This document shows, piece by piece, positions 34,872 to 43,439 of a stretch of DNA of 64,000 nucleotides. The stretch is from an uncultured Oscillospiraceae bacterium (GTDB lineage: Bacteria; Bacillota; Clostridia; Oscillospirales; Oscillospiraceae), in contig CAKTJC010000005.1 in assembly GCA_934567355.1 (NCBI GenBank), positions 45,295-109,294 of the forward strand, in the 5' to 3' direction. How positions within the stretch are numbered: position 1 is the stretch's first letter; every line of letters starts with the position of its first letter. Position numbers and translations under genes: made by a program. A model generated the notes under the pieces. It searched no databases and was not told the origin of the DNA. It was given only the letters and a program-made list of their open reading frames with translations.

Positions 34872-34907
34872 AAAATTTCTCCCGGTCGTTCCAGACCGGG
34901 AGATTTT
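34872..34907 (+). terminator. terminator of the maltodextrin operon
   Basis: AAAA-tt-TCTCCCGGTC / GACCGGGAGA-TTTT: ten-base GC-rich stem, six-base loop, U tract on the plus strand. A TATACT (34912-34917) just behind it may be the -10 element of the LacI gene. Confidence 0.85.
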
Positions 34908-34938
34908 GTGCTATACTGATGAAAAAGGGGGAATTGCG

Positions 34939-35946
34939 GTGAGCGTTACGATCAAAGATGTTGCCAGGGCTGCAGGGGTTTCCATTTCCACCGTGTCCAA
35001 AGTACTCAACGGACACTACAGCATTTCCGAGCAGACCGCCCGGCGGGTACGGGACATCATGCGGGAAATGAATTATTATCCCAGTGCCAATGCCCAGAGC
35101 TTTGCCAGCGGGGCAAGCCATACGGTGGCGCTGCTGGCAAACATGTCGCCCAACATGGCCTTTCAGAATCCCCACATGTTTGAGATCATTGCCGGTCTGG
35201 AGGAAGCGCTCTGGAAGCGGGGCTACCGGCTGATGCTGCAGGGGACGGACGAAACCGCCGCCTGTGCGCTGGCCGGAGAGATCATCTCCCGGCGCAGTGC
35301 GGATGCCATTGCCATCCACGTGGGTGTTATGTCCCACCCGCTGGCCGCCGTACTCACCCGGCTGCGTTTTCCCCATATTGTCCTGGGCGCACCGGATTTT
35401 GACAGCCAGGTCTGCTGGATCGACAACAGCAACACCTATTCCGGCACGGTTGCCGCTTCGTATCTGCTGTCCCGGGGCTACCGGCGGCTGGCATTTCTGG
35501 GAGGCAAATCCTATGATCTGGGCTCTGCGCTCCGGCTGCAGGGGCTCAAGCAGGGGTTATCCAGTGCCGGAATGCATCTGGAGGAACAGTATATCTGGCT
35601 TGGCGACTCCACCCGCTCCGACGGTCGCCGCATGACCGAGGGGCTGCTGGGTCTTCGCCAAAGGCCGGACGCCATTGTCTGCGCCAACAACTATATTGCC
35701 CTGGGCTGCGTAGATGCGCTCACCGGGCAGGGACTCCGGCTCCCGCAGGATATGGGCGTGATGGCCTTCGACGACTATCCTTTCTCGCAGATCATCGAGC
35801 CGCCCCTGACGGTGGTGGACATCAACGTCAGGGATATGGGCGCCCAGGCAGCCAAATTTCTGGTGGACATCATCCGCCGCCCCAACACGCAGATCCAGAC
35901 CTGCATCACCACCTCCAATGTGATTCCAAGGGCCTCCACCCGGTAA
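34939..35946 (+). CDS. LacI family transcriptional regulator
   Basis: The 335-residue protein has an N-terminal LacI-type helix-turn-helix (TIKDVARAAGVSISTVSKVL, residues 3-22) with hinge, followed by a periplasmic-binding-protein-like sensor domain (HTVALLANMSPNMAF, ending DVDINVRDMG-type). The GTG at 34939 has AAGGGGG upstream; upstream in-frame ATG codons fall within the repeat/terminator region. Position after the maltodextrin operon suggests it controls that operon. Confidence 0.92.
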   Translation: MSVTIKDVARAAGVSISTVSKVLNGHYSISEQTARRVRDIMREMNYYPSANAQSFASGASHTVALLANMSPNMAFQNPHMFEIIAGLEEALWKRGYRLMLQGTDETAACALAGEIISRRSADAIAIHVGVMSHPLAAVLTRLRFPHIVLGAPDFDSQVCWIDNSNTYSGTVAASYLLSRGYRRLAFLGGKSYDLGSALRLQGLKQGLSSAGMHLEEQYIWLGDSTRSDGRRMTEGLLGLRQRPDAIVCANNYIALGCVDALTGQGLRLPQDMGVMAFDDYPFSQIIEPPLTVVDINVRDMGAQAAKFLVDIIRRPNTQIQTCITTSNVIPRASTR

Positions 35947-35951
35947 AAAGC

Positions 35952-35995
35952 ATGCAGCAGCCCGCTGTCCCCCGTGGGGCAGCGGGCTGCTGCAT
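35952..35995 (-). terminator. terminator of the efflux gene block
   Basis: Perfect 16-bp stem ATGCAGCAGCCCGCTG and its complement, extended by four C-G pairs after a bulge. On the minus strand it is followed by GCTTTTTACC. It lies beyond the MATE remnant and may also serve the LacI gene from the other side. Confidence 0.8.
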
Positions 35996-36001
35996 AACTA
36001 T

Positions 36002-36033
36002 GGAAGCTCTGAATAAAATCAGCAATCGCTTCC
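36002..36033. repeat. short remnant of the inverted-repeat element family
   Basis: Starts GGAAGCTCTGAATAAAATC and ends GCTTCC, matching the terminal sequence of the copy at 34651-34869 but only 32 bp long. It abuts the stop codon of the MATE remnant. Confidence 0.5.
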
Positions 36034-37418
36034 CTACATTTGTGCAAAATCGATTTTCTTTTTCCAGATACCGGAGCGATAGGCGATGAAGTGCATCGCC
36101 GCGCCCAGCACCCAGCTGATGAGCAGGGAGCCAAACAGCGCCTCGGGGCGGCCATTGGGATAAGGCTCACACCGGGTAAGCGCCGCCAGGCCATAAGCGA
36201 GTGGGAGACGGAGCAGCACCGTGGAGATCACGCTCAGCCACATGGGCGTCACCGTATCCCCGGCGCCCCGCATAACGCCGCCCAGCACCTGGCTGACCGC
36301 CATTGCGATATAGCCGGCAGCCAGGATCCGAAGCATCCGGGCAGACAGGTCGATCAGTTCCCCTGTCTGGGTAAACAGGCGCATAAGATTATGTCCAAAC
36401 AAGACCAGCAGCAGAGTGATCACTGCGGAAGCGCCCACCGCCAGGAGCATGCCCTGCTTGGTGCCTTCCTCCACCCGCTTCAGCTTTCCGGTGCCCACAT
36501 TCTGACCGGCATAAACGCTCATGGCATTGCCGAAGGTCGTGTTGGGCATCATGGCAAAGCCGTCCACCCGCATCACAATGACATTGCAGGCAATGACCAT
36601 CTCTCCCAGAGAATTTGTAAGAGTCTGCACCACCAGCATGGACACGGAGAAAATTGCCTGAGTGATGCCGGAGGGGATGCCCACCTGGATGATGCGCATG
36701 GCGCAGTCCTTGGTCAGACGCAGATGCTCCCGTCTCAGCTGAAATACATCCGTCATGCGAATAAGCCGCCAATAGCAGCAAATCGCGGAAATGATCTGGG
36801 AAGCAATCGTTGCCAGCGACACGCCGGCGACGCCCAGATGGAACCCCGCCACAAACCAAATATCCAGGAAGATATTCAGGATCGTTGCAACGATCAAAAA
36901 CACCAGGGCAGACAGGGAATCTCCCAGTCCCCGCAGAATGCCGGAAAGGATGTTATAAAAGGTGAATCCAGCCGCCCCAAGAAAAAAATCACCAGGTAAT
37001 CCCGGCACCAGTAAAGAATGGATTCCGGGGTCTTCAGCAGCCGAAGCAACGGCATGGTAAGCAGCGGACCGATCACCATGGTAATTACTGAGGCCAGTGC
37101 CGCCAGGGTAATGCAGTTGCCGATGGACTGAGCCAGCGCCTCCCGGTTCTTCGCCCCATAGTGCTGAGATACCACAATTCCGGCGCCGGTGGCCACGCCC
37201 ACGAAAAGCGCCAGCATCAGATTGAGAATAGGAGAAGCACTGCCCACGGCAGAGAGCGCATTGTCACCCACATATTTCCCGACCACGATGGTATCTACCG
37301 TGCTGTAGAGCTGCTGCGCCAGATTACCGATGAGCATAGGCACCGCGAACTGGGTGATCTACTTCCAGGGCTTACCCACAGTCATATCCTGGGCAGTGAA
37401 GAGCCGATTCAAATTCAT
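36034..37418 (-). pseudogene. broken MATE family efflux transporter
   Basis: A full MATE protein of about 460 residues can be read only across two lesions. Translation from 37418 (MNLNRLFTAQDMTVGKPWK) meets TAG, after which the frame continues ITQFAVPMLIGNLAQQLYST. Near 36975-36985 the frame breaks: VIFFLG continues as AAGFTFYNILSGILRGLG only after a shift, consistent with loss of one base in a T or G run. The rest is intact to the stop at 36034. Two independent lesions argue for decay; a sequencing error could explain the shift but hardly the stop. Confidence 0.8.
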
Positions 37419-37464
37419 CTTTCTTTCCACATCCATTTCTGCCGGCGCTTTTTGAAAAATTTCT

Positions 37465-38853
37465 CTACTCGCATTCCGCGAATTCGTTAGTCCCCTGAAC
37501 GTGTTTGATCCACTTTCCGCTGCGCAGACGCCACACGCACCAAAATGCTTTGATGATCTGATCCAAATGCAGGAACAGATACGTATAAAATGCAGGCAGG
37601 TGCCAAACCAGCCCCGCCAGTGCACCCAGCGGTACGGCAAACAGCCACATCGCCGTCATGTCCGCCGCCAGAAGGACGCGGGTATCGCCGCCGCCGCGAA
37701 GGACTCCCTTGCTGAGAATCGAATTCACGGCGCGGAACACCACAACGATGCACAGGGCATCCATCAACTCAAAGGCGATCTCCTGAGTCTGCGGCGTGAT
37801 CTTATAGAAGGATATGACCGCCCCGGAAATCAGCCGGATGATGACCGCCGCCAGAGAGCCAAATACAGCACCGATGAGCAAATAGGTATTCCCCTGCCGC
37901 CGGGCTGCCTGCACGCGCCCCTCCCCCAGCACCTGACCGGTGAGGTAGCAGCCGGAATAAGCCAGTCCCGTGATCACGATCGTGCTCACCCGCTGTATCG
38001 CCATGGTGATGGAATTGGCAGAAATAAAGCTGGAGCCAATTCGCCCCATGACAATCGCCAGGACATTGTCTCCCAGCCCCAGCAGGCAGTCGCTGAGCAT
38101 GACCGGCACGCTGATGCGCAGAAACTCCGGCACCATATCCCAGAACGGCTCAAACAGATCCCGCAGCCGAAAATGCAGCCTCTTGTTGCGCAGGAAACTG
38201 GTGACGATCACAGCGGTTTCCACCGTGCGGGCCACCACCGTGCCCAGCGCCGCACCGGCCACACCCATGGCCGGGCAGCCCAGCTTGCCGAAAATGAAAA
38301 CGTAATTCGCACCGATATTGATACTGAAGGCACATACAGAGGCGATCAGCGGAACATGGGAATGGCCGGTGCTGCGCAGAATGTTCGTGAGGATAAGGGA
38401 AAATGCCATCAGCAGGAATGTGACTGTTGACCAGCGCAGGTACTGCACGCCCTCCGCAATCGGCACCTGATCCTCTCCCCGGAAATACAGGCGCATGATC
38501 TGCTCCGGGAAGAAAATATCCGCCAATGTAGACAGTGTACTCAGGCACAGCCCGGACCAGAGTGCAATGGAGATCACTTTCTTCAACGCCGGAATATTCT
38601 GTGCTCCCCAATACCGGGAGGACAAAACCGATACCCCCATGCTGATGCCCATGATGGTAAACATATAGAGGTTAATAAACTGATTTGCCTGCGTAGACGC
38701 GCTGAGCGCCGTTTCGGTCAGCTGCCCCAGCATAATGTTGTCTACCAGATTCACGCCTACGGTGATCACGTTCTGCAGAATGACGGGGACTGCTATGGTT
38801 AAAAGCCGCTTATAAAATTCCCGATCCGTTTCTATTATCTTCCTGTATCTCAT
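37465..38853 (-). CDS. MATE family efflux transporter
   Basis: A 462-residue membrane protein with about twelve helices in two halves. It starts with MATE-type sequence LLTIAVPVILQNVITVGVNL and VDNIMLGQLTETALSA. It exports drugs or metabolites with Na+ or H+; substrate unknown. The ATG at 38853 has GGGGA upstream. It is intact, unlike the MATE gene downstream (46-bp gap) and the MFS gene upstream. The two MATE proteins differ enough that the pair is not a recent copy. Confidence 0.92.
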   Translation of the reverse strand: MRYRKIIETDREFYKRLLTIAVPVILQNVITVGVNLVDNIMLGQLTETALSASTQANQFINLYMFTIMGISMGVSVLSSRYWGAQNIPALKKVISIALWSGLCLSTLSTLADIFFPEQIMRLYFRGEDQVPIAEGVQYLRWSTVTFLLMAFSLILTNILRSTGHSHVPLIASVCAFSINIGANYVFIFGKLGCPAMGVAGAALGTVVARTVETAVIVTSFLRNKRLHFRLRDLFEPFWDMVPEFLRISVPVMLSDCLLGLGDNVLAIVMGRIGSSFISANSITMAIQRVSTIVITGLAYSGCYLTGQVLGEGRVQAARRQGNTYLLIGAVFGSLAAVIIRLISGAVISFYKITPQTQEIAFELMDALCIVVVFRAVNSILSKGVLRGGGDTRVLLAADMTAMWLFAVPLGALAGLVWHLPAFYTYLFLHLDQIIKAFWCVWRLRSGKWIKHVQGTNEFAECE

Positions 38854-38969
38854 TATATTTCCCCTATCCTTCCAATAATCTATCATGCCGAAAAGCAGAG
38901 CGCAATAGCTCCGGGCAAAAAATGTTTATTTTCTCTTTACCGTGCCAAATGTCGCGGATATTTCCCTGT

Positions 38970-40101
38970 TTATGCCGCTTTTCTTTTTTGAGCTGCTGCA
39001 AAGGCCAGATACGCCGCCAGCGCCGCCAGCAGCACGCCCGCGCCACAGTACCGCCGAGTGCACCGCCCAGGCCCTGACCGACATCAGCGCCCACATAAAA
39101 TGTACTCACAGCCACGCCCCGCTTTTCAGGAGGCAGCTGCTGGATGCAGGTGGTTTGTATCGCCGGCTGGGCGCTTCCCTGTCCCAATGCCTTAATGCAC
39201 CCGCCACAGCAATAACCGCAGCTCCCTTCGCACCCGCCACGAGAAACATCGCTGTTGCCGCGAGCAGATAAGAAGGGAGCAGAATTGGCGTAAGTCCATA
39301 TTTATCCATCAGCCTTCCGCCAAAAATCCGCACCAGCAGCAGCATAACCGCATTTACCGTAAAGAAAACGCCCACATTGGCAATGCCCCGTTCGTCCCCC
39401 AACATGGCCAGGAAGGAGCTGACAATGCCGTTGCACATGGAAAACAATCCGCCGAAGATGGCATACGGGATCAATTTGGGGGCAATCAGATCGCTGAAAT
39501 GCAGCGTCTTTTCCGTCTTTTGCACCGTAGGCTCCGGCGTATAGCGGACCAGCAAAAACATGGCTGCCGCCGCGCCCAGCGCCAGGAAGCCGCCCACCAG
39601 GAAGGCTGCCCGATAGCTACAGCGATCCATAAGTGTCAGGCCAAGGTTCGGACCCGCAGCCTGAGCAATAATGTTGCCGATTCCCAGATAGCCGATTCCC
39701 TCACCCATTCGCTCTTTGGGAATATAACGGGAAGCCATGGCGATATTGCACGTTCCGCTAAATGCGAAAGCCGTCCCATGGAGGATACGCAGCACAAACA
39801 GCGCCGACGCATTGGCGGTCATACCATACAGCGCAATCACGACACCGCTTGCTGCCGTTGCCACGACCATCAGGAGCTTTTTATTGATCCTGTCTGACGC
39901 CAGGCCGCTGAAAGGTCTGGCAACCAGAGCCGTAATGGACAATACGCCGGATAAAGATCCGGCAAGGGACAGCCCCAGCCCAATATTCGCTGCATACTTA
40001 GTCAGCACCGGCGTGACCATACTGAAGGAAACTGCCGTAAAAATGCTGAGAATCAAAAGAGTCAGGTAATTAAAGTTCCAGAGCGTTTTTTCTTCTTTCA
40101 T
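38970..40101 (-). pseudogene. broken MFS transporter
   Basis: From 40101 (MKEEKTLWNFNYLTLLILS) an MFS transporter reads normally for about 300 residues, with VARPFSGLASDRINKK as the family A-motif loop. Near 39190 the frame shifts: AVIAVAGALR must continue as ALGQGSAQPAIQ in another frame. A second shift near 39040 is needed to read AGVLLAALAAYLAFAAA to a stop at 38970. Both fit single-base losses. With both repaired the protein would be about 377 residues, a normal MFS length. GGAAGAG precedes the start. Confidence 0.8.
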
Positions 40102-40146
40102 AGGTTTTCTCTTCCTGTATCGCAATCATTTTTTCGTTCAACTCCA

Positions 40147-40971
40147 TCAGAAGGGATTGCCGGAACCATCCTTTTGAATTCCGAAGAAATCCAATGCTTT
40201 CTGAATTCCCTGATCCCAGAAGCGCCATTCATGCTTCAGGCCCGGGATGGAGAAATAATCAGCCTTCAGGCCGATGCCATCCGCCTTTTCCCGGAAAGCC
40301 AGGAAATCCTGATAGAGCATATCGCTCTCGCCGCAGCCGAAAAGCAGCTTTGGAAGGTCTCCTCCCTGCTGCACCTTCTGCTCCAGAACCTGCCAGGTAT
40401 TCTGGTACGAGTCAATGAAATCCTCTTCACTGGCAAAATTGGCGGCAGATTTCTGCATTCGCTCCCAGAACATGCCGCCCTTTGCCTTCATATCCCGCAG
40501 GTCACTGGGGACAGCCGAAAGGATACAGGCGCCTGCGAATTTCTCCGGATGGTTAAAAGCCAGCACGCAGGTTCCCCGACCGCCCATGGAAAGGCCGGCA
40601 ATAAAATTGTCCTCCCGCTTGTCAGAGGCCGGGAGCCAGCCATATACCAGCGGCATCAGCTCTTCGAAAAAGTAATCATACATTTGATAGCCCATGCCGA
40701 AGTTGGGCCAGTTGGCGTAGTTGGAATTCATGGCCGAGGGCATTACCACGATCAGGTCCCGTTCGCAGGCATAGAGCTCTATCATGGACTTCCGGATCCA
40801 GTCTGAGTAGTCTCCGAAGGTTCCGTGCAGCAGCCAGAGAACCTTATACTTTTTCCTGCTTCCATAAAATTCCGCCGGCGTCGTTCCCCGGGGTTTGTCC
40901 GGCAGGATAATTCCGACCGTATGGTTATTTCCTAAATATTGGCTTTCAAATTCCAATGTCATCAGTGCCAT
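40147..40971 (-). CDS. serine esterase, feruloyl/acetyl esterase-like (esterase D family)
   Basis: A 274-residue alpha/beta hydrolase of the esterase D/putative-esterase family. It has the oxyanion start VLWLLHGTFGDYSDW, the nucleophile elbow GLSMGGRG and the His block LKHEWRFWDQGI at the end. No signal peptide is seen, so it acts inside the cell. The ATG at 40971 has AAAGGAG upstream. It resembles the esterase at 56825-57640 (same GLSMGG and HEWRFW blocks), linking the two ends of the locus. Substrates of the family include acetyl and feruloyl esters; here unknown. Confidence 0.87.
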   Translation of the reverse strand: MALMTLEFESQYLGNNHTVGIILPDKPRGTTPAEFYGSRKKYKVLWLLHGTFGDYSDWIRKSMIELYACERDLIVVMPSAMNSNYANWPNFGMGYQMYDYFFEELMPLVYGWLPASDKREDNFIAGLSMGGRGTCVLAFNHPEKFAGACILSAVPSDLRDMKAKGGMFWERMQKSAANFASEEDFIDSYQNTWQVLEQKVQQGGDLPKLLFGCGESDMLYQDFLAFREKADGIGLKADYFSIPGLKHEWRFWDQGIQKALDFFGIQKDGSGNPF

Positions 40972-40999
40972 TTCATATTCTCCTTTGTACTTTATGGTA

Positions 41000-41151
41000 T
41001 GAATCTCTGATAAAATCGTTAGAACCGGCAGCGTAAAATCACATGGCCAATTAAGGGAATCCAAGGCAGTTGGTGCATTTCCCACTTGGGACGCCGATAC
41101 ACCGATAGGAAAATTCGCTGCCCACCCGCAGACGATTTGCTCAGAAATTCC
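41000..41151. repeat. MITE-like element (copy 2, diverged)
   Basis: The left end reads TGAATCTCTGATAAAATCG; the right end on the other strand reads GGAATTTCTGAGCAAATCG, then a shared GGCAGCG and AATTTTC/AAAATC stretch. These match the arms of the 34651 copy. The 152-bp unit has no frame and sits between the esterase start and the AraC promoter. No clear target duplication. Confidence 0.55.
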
Positions 41152-41196
41152 ATAAATACATCAAAACATTTTTCAGTTCCCGTATTTCCTCAGGGG

Positions 41197-41225
41197 TTGA
41201 CAAGCGCCCGCCGGAATCGTATAAT
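41197..41225 (+). promoter_or_regulatory. promoter of the AraC regulator gene
   Basis: TTGACA (41197-41202), 17-bp spacer, TATAAT (41220-41225): full consensus match, leaving a leader of about 18 bases before the GTG. Confidence 0.88.
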
Positions 41226-41249
41226 GTAAACAAATTGCAGGAGTGAGTC

Positions 41250-43418
41250 GTGTCGTTTCTGTACAATTTTATAGCACCAGGAGGTTCTTTACCCATGGCA
41301 TGGTTCCTCAACCGCCGAAAGCTCTGGGCAGACGCACCACGCTGGCTTCGCACCGTAGGGATAACATCGGCGATGTTGTCCGTGTCGGTGCTTTTTCTGG
41401 GGTTCTATTTTACCACCGGCACACGGCAGGCAAATTTTTCCGCCGCCGTTCATTACCAGCGATCCACGGCCGTTTCCAATGCGGTTACCGTATACACCCA
41501 CAGCTGTGACATCCTCGCTTCCAGCCACAATATCCGCAGTCTGGCCGAGCTATCGGCCCCTTCCGCCGCCCAAGCCACGCTGGCCAATCAGGCATCGCAG
41601 ACTGTGTGGAATGTCAACGCAGGTCTGGATGACAGCAGTTCCGTTGCCATCTATTTCCCCGCGATTTCACTTGCCGTAACCAAAAACCAATTCAGATTTT
41701 CAGCAGATTTCAATAATATCTTTTCGGCCAACTATCCCGGGCTGTCATGGGAGCAAATTCTGGAGCAGGGCTCCGGTTCCTGGCACAGTTACTACGCGGA
41801 TGAAATATGCTACATCGTCCGCAGTCTGCAAAATGGAGCACAGACCTCTGCCTATATCGTTGCAAAATTCCCAGTTGCATCCGTCTTCTCCACAGCCGAG
41901 CGTGACATTGCCATTATCGGAGACAGCAATCACTGCCTCTACTCCAGCAAAGCAGGTCTCCCCGACGGATTCTACGACAGTCTGATGTCCGCCATTCGTG
42001 CAGATCGTCAGATTACTGTGAGCGGCGTCCGTTATTATACAGTCCGGAACGAATTTTCAAATCTTTCTCTGCGTTTCTTCACCCTTGTTCCTGTGGTGAC
42101 AACCGCTGTTCTTATTGTCCGTTTTTCCGCATGCGTCCTGTTTTTGGCGCTGCTTGCGGTTCCGGTCCTGCTGTTTCGCCGTTTTGAAAGGCGTCGCCGT
42201 CAGGAGCAGGAAGCCGCCATGACGCCTAAGGCATGTGAAAAAGACAGCCAGTATGTCATCAGCGGGCTTGCCCGCAGATTGCTGGATATACAGTATGACT
42301 ACGGCTACAGCTTCAGTCGGCAAGTTTACGGGCACATTCACTTTGCTCCCGGCGAAACCTGTCTGCTCGCAGGCTTTGCGCTTCTGGAAGATCAGCAGAT
42401 GCTGTTCAACAATGCCGCGAAGCCGGGCAACCGCAGGCCAATCACTCCCTACTTTATTCTGAGCAATATGCTTCAGGATCTTCTTTACGACCGCCATACC
42501 GGATGTCTTTGCTACTGCAGCAGCAAATACATCGCCATATGCAACCTGCTGCCCGATGAAACCGAAGCAGACATAAAGGCAATTCTAAACCAGGTGGTCG
42601 AGTCTGCGCAAAAATATCTGTACATTGCATTCATTGCCGTAGGCCCGGTCACATGCCAGGGATACGAGGGACTCCATCCCGCCATTACGCAGGTCAGCCG
42701 GCAGCTCGAGTATGAGCGTCTGTGGTGGCGTACCGAGAAAATCCCCGCAGCTGATATCCAGGAGCGAAACACGATCGATTTTTACAATCGTGTCGGCCTG
42801 CTCAATGGATGCATTCTGGAAAACAACTATGTCAAGGCAGAAGAAACATTTCTTTCTATCCTGCGTGACTGTATTCCGACCGGTGTTGACCAGGTTCATG
42901 AGGCAGAATCCAGACTTCGCCTGCTGCTGGGTACGCTGGTATCGCTGACCGGATACCCGTGGGATCAGCTGCCTGCCAATTCCGTTCCCCCGAAAACCGT
43001 AGCTGCATGTCAGGAAGCCGGAGAGCAGATTCTCCGTGCCCAGCTTTCCATGCAGGACAGCGCAGGCGCTAATCCCGCCAAAGATCGGATCCGGGCAATC
43101 TCTGAATATGTTCAGGAAAACTACACCGACTCCGAGCTCGGCGTTGGTACGATCGCCGCCCGATTCGGCATGAATGCTGCTTACCTCAGCAGAGCCTTCA
43201 AGGATGGAACCGGCACAAATCTGCTGGAATTCATCCAGAGGACCCGTATTGCTGCCGCAAAAAAGCTTCTGCAGGAATATGCCGTCAAGGAAGTAAGCAC
43301 AATGGTTGGATTTGCAGATGCCCAGAGCTTCGTGCGAACCTTCCGGAAATACGAATCTGTTTCCCCAGCCGAATATAAACGCAACTGCAGCTTTTCCAAC
43401 GACTCCCTGCCGAAATAA
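41250..43418 (+). CDS. membrane-anchored AraC-family transcriptional regulator
   Basis: A 722-residue one-component sensor. A first membrane helix (about 35-57) and a second (about 277-309) enclose an extracellular sensor domain of about 220 residues; a cytoplasmic linker with HFAPGETCLLAGFAL follows; an AraC double helix-turn-helix occupies about 614-712 (AARFGMNAAYLSRAFK and VSTMVGFADAQSFVRTFRKY). Such proteins sense an outside signal and activate nearby uptake genes. The GTG at 41250 has GGAG seven bases upstream and a perfect promoter. It is flanked by esterase genes on both sides and likely controls them. Confidence 0.9.
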   Translation: MSFLYNFIAPGGSLPMAWFLNRRKLWADAPRWLRTVGITSAMLSVSVLFLGFYFTTGTRQANFSAAVHYQRSTAVSNAVTVYTHSCDILASSHNIRSLAELSAPSAAQATLANQASQTVWNVNAGLDDSSSVAIYFPAISLAVTKNQFRFSADFNNIFSANYPGLSWEQILEQGSGSWHSYYADEICYIVRSLQNGAQTSAYIVAKFPVASVFSTAERDIAIIGDSNHCLYSSKAGLPDGFYDSLMSAIRADRQITVSGVRYYTVRNEFSNLSLRFFTLVPVVTTAVLIVRFSACVLFLALLAVPVLLFRRFERRRRQEQEAAMTPKACEKDSQYVISGLARRLLDIQYDYGYSFSRQVYGHIHFAPGETCLLAGFALLEDQQMLFNNAAKPGNRRPITPYFILSNMLQDLLYDRHTGCLCYCSSKYIAICNLLPDETEADIKAILNQVVESAQKYLYIAFIAVGPVTCQGYEGLHPAITQVSRQLEYERLWWRTEKIPAADIQERNTIDFYNRVGLLNGCILENNYVKAEETFLSILRDCIPTGVDQVHEAESRLRLLLGTLVSLTGYPWDQLPANSVPPKTVAACQEAGEQILRAQLSMQDSAGANPAKDRIRAISEYVQENYTDSELGVGTIAARFGMNAAYLSRAFKDGTGTNLLEFIQRTRIAAAKKLLQEYAVKEVSTMVGFADAQSFVRTFRKYESVSPAEYKRNCSFSNDSLPK

Positions 43419-43436
43419 TCGGCAGGGAGCCTTTTG
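43403..43436 (+). terminator. terminator of the AraC regulator gene
   Basis: CTCCCTGCCGA / TCGGCAGGGAG, 11-bp stem, five-base loop that contains the stop codon, then CCTTTTGG on the plus strand. It also separates the converging carboxylesterase gene. Confidence 0.78.
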
Positions 43437-43439
43437 GTA

